Assembly: GCA_033439265.1 (NCBI GenBank) | Contig: JAVTVX010000024.1 | Span: 20,320,501-20,384,500 of the forward strand | Length of the DNA: 64,000 nt | From: Dillenia suffruticosa | Taxonomy: Eukaryota > Streptophyta > Magnoliopsida > Dilleniales > Dilleniaceae | Direction: 5' to 3' | Shown here: piece by piece, positions 58,219 through 64,000 of the stretch | Position numbering within the stretch: position 1 is the stretch's first letter | How the letters are laid out: each line of letters starts with the position of its first letter | The notes under the pieces: model-generated | What the model was told of the DNA's origin: nothing | Seen by the model: the letters and a program-made list of their open reading frames with translations, nothing else | Database searches by the model: none | Program-made: the position numbers and the translations under genes

Positions 58219-59220
58219 ATGGCGCCCATCCCGTTACTCCTCCTCCTCCTCCTCTTCCTTTCCTCTTCTCTCTCGGTTTCTTCCCAACAACCCCTACTAA
58301 CTGAAACCTATTATGATAAAATTTGTCCAAGTTTCCAATCCATCATCATGAACATCACCACCTCAAAAAACATGGAGAACCCTTTCACAGCACCAGGCAC
58401 TCTCCGTGTCTTCTTCCATGATTGCATGGTGGAGGGCTGTGATGCCTCTGTCCTTATTAGCTCAAACCCATACAACACAGCGGAGAGAGATGCTGAAATT
58501 AACCTATCCCTCCCAGGGGATGCTTTCGATCTCATTGTTCGTGCCAAGACTGCTTTGGAGATCAACTGCCCTGGGGTTGTGTCTTGCTCGGACATCCTCG
58601 CATATGCCACCCGTCAATTGGTTGTCATGACTGGCGGTCCGCACTACAAAGTCCCACTCGGACGTAAAGATGGCTTGGTGTCCCAAGCAACACTCGTTGA
58701 AGGTAACCTTCCCAGAACTTACATGTCCATGGACCAAATAATCTCCGTCTTTGAGAAAAAGGGTTTCTCAGTTCAAGAAATGGTTGCTTTGAATGGAGCG
58801 CACACCATTGGAGTCTCTCATTGCTCCGAATTCAAGGACAGAATTTTCGGATATAAGAGCCCTTCGGGATATGATCCCGCGCTCCATCCCAAGTTCGCCG
58901 AACGTCTTAGACAAAACTGTGCAAATTACAGCACAGATCCTACCCGGGCAGCTTTCAATGATGTGAGGTCTACCAAAGATTTTGACAACATGTACTTTAA
59001 GAATCTTCGTTTGGGATTGGGTTTGCTCCGGTCCGACAATGCATTGTTTACTAATCCTAGAACAAGACCATTTGTAGACTTGTATGCTGATAACCAGACG
59101 GCATTTTTCGAGGCATTTTCACATGCGATGGAGAAGCTGAGTGTGCTTCAAGTGAAGACAGGAAAGGATGGTGAAATCAGACGCCGATGCGATTCCTTCA
59201 ATACCATTAACATAAATTAG
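58219..59220 (+). CDS. class III secretory peroxidase, PRX31/41/63-like, intronless
   Basis: A 333-residue haem peroxidase (EC 1.11.1.7) that oxidises phenolics with H2O2 in the cell wall or apoplast, typically in lignin or suberin formation or defence. Signal peptide at residues 1-22 (PLLLLLLLFLSSSLSVSS). Distal catalytic Arg63 and His67 lie in LRVFFHDCMVEGCDASVL, and the proximal haem-ligand His in NGAHTIGVSHC (~198). Eight cysteines sit at family positions for four disulfides, with NIT, NLS, NYS and NQT glycosylation sequons. VEGNLPRTYMSMDQII and GEIRRRCDSFN place it with Arabidopsis PRX31/41/63. ATG 58219 is chosen over the upstream non-ATG frame start at 58150 because CAACCATGGCG is a strong plant context and gives a proper signal peptide. 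No introns, stops or frameshifts. Oddities are Met70 where Phe is usual and Asn for Ser before GAHTIG. The intronless state suits this subgroup. Confidence 0.96.
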   Translation: MAPIPLLLLLLLFLSSSLSVSSQQPLLTETYYDKICPSFQSIIMNITTSKNMENPFTAPGTLRVFFHDCMVEGCDASVLISSNPYNTAERDAEINLSLPGDAFDLIVRAKTALEINCPGVVSCSDILAYATRQLVVMTGGPHYKVPLGRKDGLVSQATLVEGNLPRTYMSMDQIISVFEKKGFSVQEMVALNGAHTIGVSHCSEFKDRIFGYKSPSGYDPALHPKFAERLRQNCANYSTDPTRAAFNDVRSTKDFDNMYFKNLRLGLGLLRSDNALFTNPRTRPFVDLYADNQTAFFEAFSHAMEKLSVLQVKTGKDGEIRRRCDSFNTININ

Positions 59221-61056
59221 AATTGCTTTTAATTTAATCAGGATTCATATTTATATATAATGCACGTCCGGTTGAAATTGATATGAATGAAAAGGAATCT
59301 TTATTATTATTATTTTATTTGTTATTGAGGTGCTTAGTAGTTGTTTCCCTTTTGTTTTGGCCATGGATGGGATGGGTTGTTGTTATTATTATTATTTTTT
59401 TTTGGATATATAGAGAAGGTTCGAGCTCGAGATCTCTAAGGGAAAAGAGAATGGTGTCGATTTCATTGGCATTGTTGGGTTTGTTTTGATTTATTATTAG
59501 ACAAATTGTCATGGGTCTTTAAAGAGCTATATTAATTGTGTATGTTTTAGAATCATTAATTTTGATTATCTATACCCTTAAAAAAAATGTAGTTGACCAT
59601 ATTAGAAATTTCTCTATTTATTGAATGCCGTTGGTATTAATCATTCTCAAGTATGGTATGCATTCTTGCCATGCTACTAATACTCTCCAATCCTTCCCCA
59701 AGCCAATCCGTGAAGAGATGCAAGGCATATAAAACAAAAGGGTATACAATTTTAAAATTTTGGTATAGTTCTCTCATATTAAATAATATGAAATATCTTA
59801 ATTTAAAATATATCTTTTTTAGATGCATTATACAACAATTAGAAGATTTGAAACTTTCGTAGTTCTGTTAAATTGTATTGTAATAATTATTATTTACAAC
59901 CTTAAAATATTCATATGCTGAGTAATGTTCATCATTTGACATTTGGGAAAGAGTGAAAAATTGTAAGTTGTATATTTTTCCAGAGAGACAAAGAGTCCAT
60001 TACAGAGGTCTGGAAAGAGACAAGGTTAAAGCAAAGCTTTAAAAGTTAATGTTTTTTTGTCTGACCATACATATTTGTATTTGACACATACTAAATACAA
60101 AGATACTGTTATATGTTTATTAAAAATACTACGTACTTGACTTTATTGTTTTTCTTTGTTTGGTTTAAAGAGCTGAGTTCGGCCTCCTCCGCCCAACATT
60201 CCGTGGTGGTAGGCTCTTTTTTCCTGATCGAAGCTCTTGAATCTTGTATTTCTCCTTATTCACAAGAAAATCATTGTATTCCTTTTTATTTTTTGTTTTT
60301 GTTTTTGTTTTTTTTACAAGGCAAGGCACATCTTGACATTCGTTAAATAACTCTCTCTCTCTCTCTCTCTCCCCCGACCCAATAGATATGCAAAAAATCT
60401 GATCCGTCAGATCCAATATTTTATTTCAAAAATTGAGTTAGGGTCGGATTTGGTTCAGGTTTTAATATTAGCTAGTCTAATAAGTTCGGATACGAATTTA
60501 GGATATAAATAATCTGATCCGATCCAATCCGATTTAATAACTATTTATAATAAAATAAAATTTCATTCTAATATTATATTATTAAATAAAATAAAAAGAT
60601 TTTTAGGATTGTTTCATTTTCATTCTTGAAGTCGAACAAACATCTCTTCATTTCGTAACCCTAGTCGCTTCCCCTCCCACCACCTATATATCTTTGTTGC
60701 ATCTTTCAATCGACTCTCAACGCCTCTCTCTGCCATCACCAAAACTGATCTTCACTTTCTCCTTCATTACCGATGCCGACACCTTCATCGATTTCCTTTC
60801 CTCATCTCTCTCTCTTGTTGACCTCACCAATCTTCATTGTCAATGCCAAAAGATTGTGCACTCCCCTCAACCACAGCAAACCCATGTCCGTGGCTCTGAG
60901 TGTGGCCTATACAGTCCTCCTCTTATTTTTTTCTTTTTTTTAATTTCTGAATTTTTGTATAGTCTCTATGCAATCCTTCCTTGAGTGTGACTGTGAAATT
61001 TCTGAATTTTTGTATAGTCTCTATGACTATGAAATTTTTGTATAGTCTCTGAGTAT
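59221..61056. other. 3' flank of the peroxidase and intergenic DNA
   Basis: The peroxidase 3' UTR probably ends in the AT-rich stretch 59230-59320; no single poly(A) signal stands out. A (CT)n run lies at 60348-60371. A leader-like CT-rich segment at 60640-60900 has an open frame (60694-60984) without recognisable features. At 60945-61050 a TTTTTGTATAGTCTCTATG-type unit occurs three times in tandem. Confidence 0.5.
60945..61050. repeat. short tandem repeat abutting the long LTR
   Basis: Three imperfect copies of a ~35-60 bp unit containing GAATTTTTGTATAGTCTCTATG lie immediately left of the LTR boundary. Confidence 0.75.
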
Positions 61057-64000
61057 TGTCACGCCCCGAACCGGGATGGTGAACAGCCGCCCGTTGTCTC
61101 TGGATGCCGGCTGTATTTTTACAGAAAATCGGACAGAACCTCCCCATAAATCAGAGGTTTCCCATGTACAATTTCACCTGTATACGACATTCATCCTGTA
61201 AAAATAAACAATTGGCCATCCCGGCCTCTCCAAAATCAACAATATCCACAGCCAACATCCAGGACATGGCAAGGCTATAAAGTTTCTAACAGTCCTAGCA
61301 ACAGACCTCTACTGTCATACCCAACTAGAGCATGAGCAGCCGCCACACCAAGCGGACTTAAATTCTACGCATATATAAAATAAATTCCCAAGTTATTTTT
61401 AAATATTTACAAATGCCTCAATGCAATGAAATAATCAACACGAAAGTTTCACGAATAAAAATCCATAATTTATACAGTCATCCCAAAAATTTAGATAAAT
61501 GGAATGGTCAAACTAAAATCTCCAATACATAACAATATCACCAATCATCGTAGCGGAAGAGATGGAAAACATCCATACCCAAGCCCAGTGGTATCTCCTC
61601 GATCCAACACAAATCCTGTGGGAAAGAAAGTGAGGGATGAGTATCTATGGGAGGATACTCAGTAAGTGAGGGGATTGACATCATACTATCAATATCGAGG
61701 TGAATTTGGAGTGTCAAAGCATAAGATAAGAAAATATCCACAGTGTGCAAACCGATCATGTTATTTCAAAATCATATATAATACGCACACATCAGAAAAC
61801 AAGATATGCATCCAATATTTACATCAATGTCGCGAAGAGCCGGCCAATGAAATATTCCCGGCAATGGTCTACCTCGACCAAGGACGGCGCATTGGGGGTT
61901 TTTCCAAATGCAAGTATTAAATAATGGCTCTCTGCCCCAATGTTGGCCACAGACTAACCCAACTAGCCTGTAAATAATAATAATGTACATATAACTAGTC
62001 GGCCGTGTATGGTGCCCCCGCCTGGTGCTAGACGGAGCCGTACTCAACGTCCTCTCCGATGAGGGTCAACCTGGGGCACCCATACACACGACGATCTGGC
62101 GGATACCTCCGGCCGAAGCGTATCCGGGCACAAGGGGTGCCTCTACCAGATGTCCTTCGTAGCTACGGATCACAATATCATATCGGCCGGGCACGTAGCC
62201 CCATGCATCCCATCACCAGTCGGCCAGGCATATAGCCCCATGCATAATATCATAACGTCGGCCGGGCATACAGCCCAATGCATAATATCATAAAGTCGGC
62301 CGGGCATACAGCCCAAAACATAATATCATAAAGTCGGCCGGGCATACAGCCCAAATGTGTAAGTAAATCCATTTAAAACCATGTGCCAATACAGTGGAAG
62401 CATTAAAATATATCAATATGTCGAAAATGTGGCACAATATACGTTTATCAAAACTCATGGATGCATATCAATAAAGTCGGCAGTTAAGACACTCCAAAAG
62501 TCACAAAACATTTCATCAAATATTGGATAGGTCTAACAATCATACATTTGCAGAAACATGTCATTTAAAAGTATTTTTGAAACATGGTTTTCAATCAATA
62601 GCGAATGTCAAAGTCCCACTCACAGTTCTACGGGAGGGAAGTCACTCCCTACTGATAAGCCAAATCGGATCTGACCGCTCGAGTCTCCAAAAGATCAACC
62701 TAAATCAGATTATCAAATTGAATATCAACTCCTCAAGCATCTTAAGGGTTTATCCGAAAGACATAAAACGTATAATATCCTCCACTTTACGACTCATTTC
62801 AATCCAACCCTACAACCCAGATACTTTTATGCATATTCCAAAGTTTAACTCTAAAGAAACTATTCGAATTCACTCGACATGATTTTGTGATTCTAAAATA
62901 CGCTTCTTTCGTATAAGATCATCTAGTTTCTGTAACATTCTATACTTAAGCTTCAATTCATATATAATCATTTCATAATTTGTATTCTATTCGCATTCCA
63001 CTTACACTCTAAACATATACAGAACCTTTCATCTTAAATTCAATTCTAGATTCATCCAATTTATCAATTAGAGTCGAAATCTCCTCACCTAGGGTTTTCT
63101 CGAAGCGTCGAGTCTCGTCCGAAAGTCGTTTCGATCACTCCAAAGTCTGTAGGGTTTCCTATCAAAACAAGATTTATTTGTTAGATCTAAACACATAGAT
63201 CCGAAGCAAAACCTTAAGTCATTTACCTGTGTAGAGATTTGTGGGCTGTCACGAGCTCACGGGCCGTCGCGGGCTCGTGGGCTACAGCTAGCGGGCTCGC
63301 TGGTCTGCGGGCCAGTGGGCTAACGGGCTAGCGGGTCGACGGGCCGGCGGCTGATGGGCCTGCGGGCTGGCCGGCCGATGGGCTGAACTGGGCCGCGGGC
63401 CGTACTGGCCGCGGGCCGTACTGGACCTGCGGGCTTGGACGGGCTGTCGGGCCTGGTGGGCCCGTGGGCTAGCTGCTGATGGGCCTGCGGGCCGACAGTG
63501 ACTCGCGGGCCGCAGTGGCTCGCGGGCTGGTGCTCGCCCGTGCGCTGGTGCGCTGTGCTGGTGCGTGCTCGTGCGCCGGCTCGCTCGCGCTTGTGCGCTG
63601 CTGCGCGCTGGGCCGCGCGCCCGTGCACACTCGTGCACTGGGCAGCGCGCCTGTGCATGCTGGGCAGCGCGCCCATGCACGCTGGGCAGCGCGCCCGTGC
63701 ACGCTGGGCCGCGCATGCTCGTGCGCTGGGCCGTCGTGCGCTGGGCCGCGCACGCTCGTGCGCTGGGCCGCGCACGCTCGTGCGCTGGGTCCTCGCCCGC
63801 TCGTGCGCTGGGTCCGCGCCCGCTCGTGCGCTGGGTTCGCGCCCCGCTCGTGCGCTGGGTCCGCGCTCGCGGCCTGGGCTCGCGCTCGCGGCCTGGGCTC
63901 GCGCTCGCGGCCTGGGCTCGCGCTCGCGGCCTGGGCTCGTGCTGTGGCTGGGGGATCGCGCTGCAGTCGCGTGCGGTGGCGGAAGGTAGTGCTCGCGGAG
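61057..64000 (-). mobile_element. long gypsy LTR, cut by the window edge
   Basis: The LTR 3' terminus is at 61057 (plus strand TGTCACGCCCCGAACCGGGA). The same ordered blocks as in the solo LTR 45384-48421 follow in reverse: CAACTAGAGCATGAGCAGCC (61322), the GGATTGACATCATACTATCA block (61671), the CGGCCGGGCATACAGCCCAA repeats (62190-62360), the GTAGGGAGTGACTTCCCTCC-type block (62630-62660) and the GC-rich tract from 63240. No primer-binding site adjoins 61057, so it is either a solo LTR or the 3' LTR of an element beyond the window. Fossil; completeness cannot be judged. Confidence 0.85.
62170..62360. repeat. 37-38 bp tandem repeat within the long LTR
   Basis: Five copies of a unit containing CGGCCGGGCATACAGCCCAA plus ATAATATCATAAAGT. 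The solo LTR has about three copies in the same place (47200-47300, opposite strand), and the fossil 5' LTR has three (44580-44690). Confidence 0.85.

Noticed and set aside
58311-58737. Open frames overlapping the peroxidase on other strands or frames
   Set aside because: Shadows of the peroxidase coding sequence.
60694-60984. 96-residue frame in CT-rich DNA
   Set aside because: Ser/Leu-rich translation of a CT-rich leader-like stretch; no domain, no splice structure that extends it.
61666-62047. Conserved-looking short frames, also seen at 47486-47765
   Set aside because: The similarity comes from shared LTR sequence on opposite strands, not from a conserved protein.
63288-63989. Several long open frames on both strands
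   Set aside because: They lie in the GC-rich degenerate tract of the long LTR at 61057-64000; openness follows from composition.

Overview
The window is nuclear DNA from a plant, most likely a woody or otherwise repeat-rich eudicot. The evidence is its AT-rich intergenic DNA, plant-specific CACTA (En/Spm) elements, a plant mobile domain (PMD) Mutator-like element, Ty3/gypsy LTR elements primed by initiator-Met tRNA, a tRNA-derived SINE and a class III peroxidase. Nothing in the window identifies the species. It is almost entirely nested transposable elements. Only one gene looks intact, a peroxidase at 58219-59220 (+).

Layout. 1-2127: no convincing gene, a (CT)n tract and a SINE-like tail. 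~2128-15917: an old autonomous-type CACTA element read on the minus strand (TNP2-like transposase 5783-9553, TNPA-like protein 3270-5009) between arrays of a GTCGCTAAA/GCGACAAAT-type subterminal repeat; a 2.4 kb non-autonomous CACTA (13428-15806, TSD TCA) sits in its right arm. 17137-23913: a decayed multi-exon gene for an acidic, glutamate-rich protein, one short intron of which holds a 5.5 kb Ty3/gypsy element (17813-23320, TSD CTCTT). ~24.2-38 kb: a second, more decayed CACTA on the minus strand, apparently carrying two later insertions: a 2.2 kb non-autonomous CACTA (24882-27104, TSD ATG) and a 4.4 kb MULE with a PMD gene (33219-37596). 38732-38907: a SINE with a 15 bp TSD. 40.15-41.24 kb: a ~215 bp tandem array.

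41618-50234: a gypsy fossil with very long LTRs (TSD ACCGA), itself hit by a 3.04 kb solo LTR of a related family in the opposite orientation (45384-48421, TSD CTTGT). 50.5-51.5 kb: a degenerate tandem array. 51710-56183: a CACTA of another family (TSD CAT) that appears to hold fragments of a host gene. 56184-61056: the peroxidase and its flanks. 61057-64000: one more long LTR running off the window.

The elements work as nests rather than pathways. TNP2/TNPA-type proteins would act on CACTA termini, so the small CACTA elements look like dependants of the large ones. The MULE shows no DDE transposase and would need one supplied in trans. The most unusual points are the tRNA-like (A/B box) modules inside the two non-autonomous CACTA elements, the PMD-MULE with arrays of near-perfect palindromes in its ends, the probable gene capture in the 51.7-56.2 kb CACTA, and the retrotransposon that sits exactly inside an 85 bp intron. 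Boundaries supported by matching target-site duplications are firm; protein assignments rest on recognised family motifs read by eye, without database searches.
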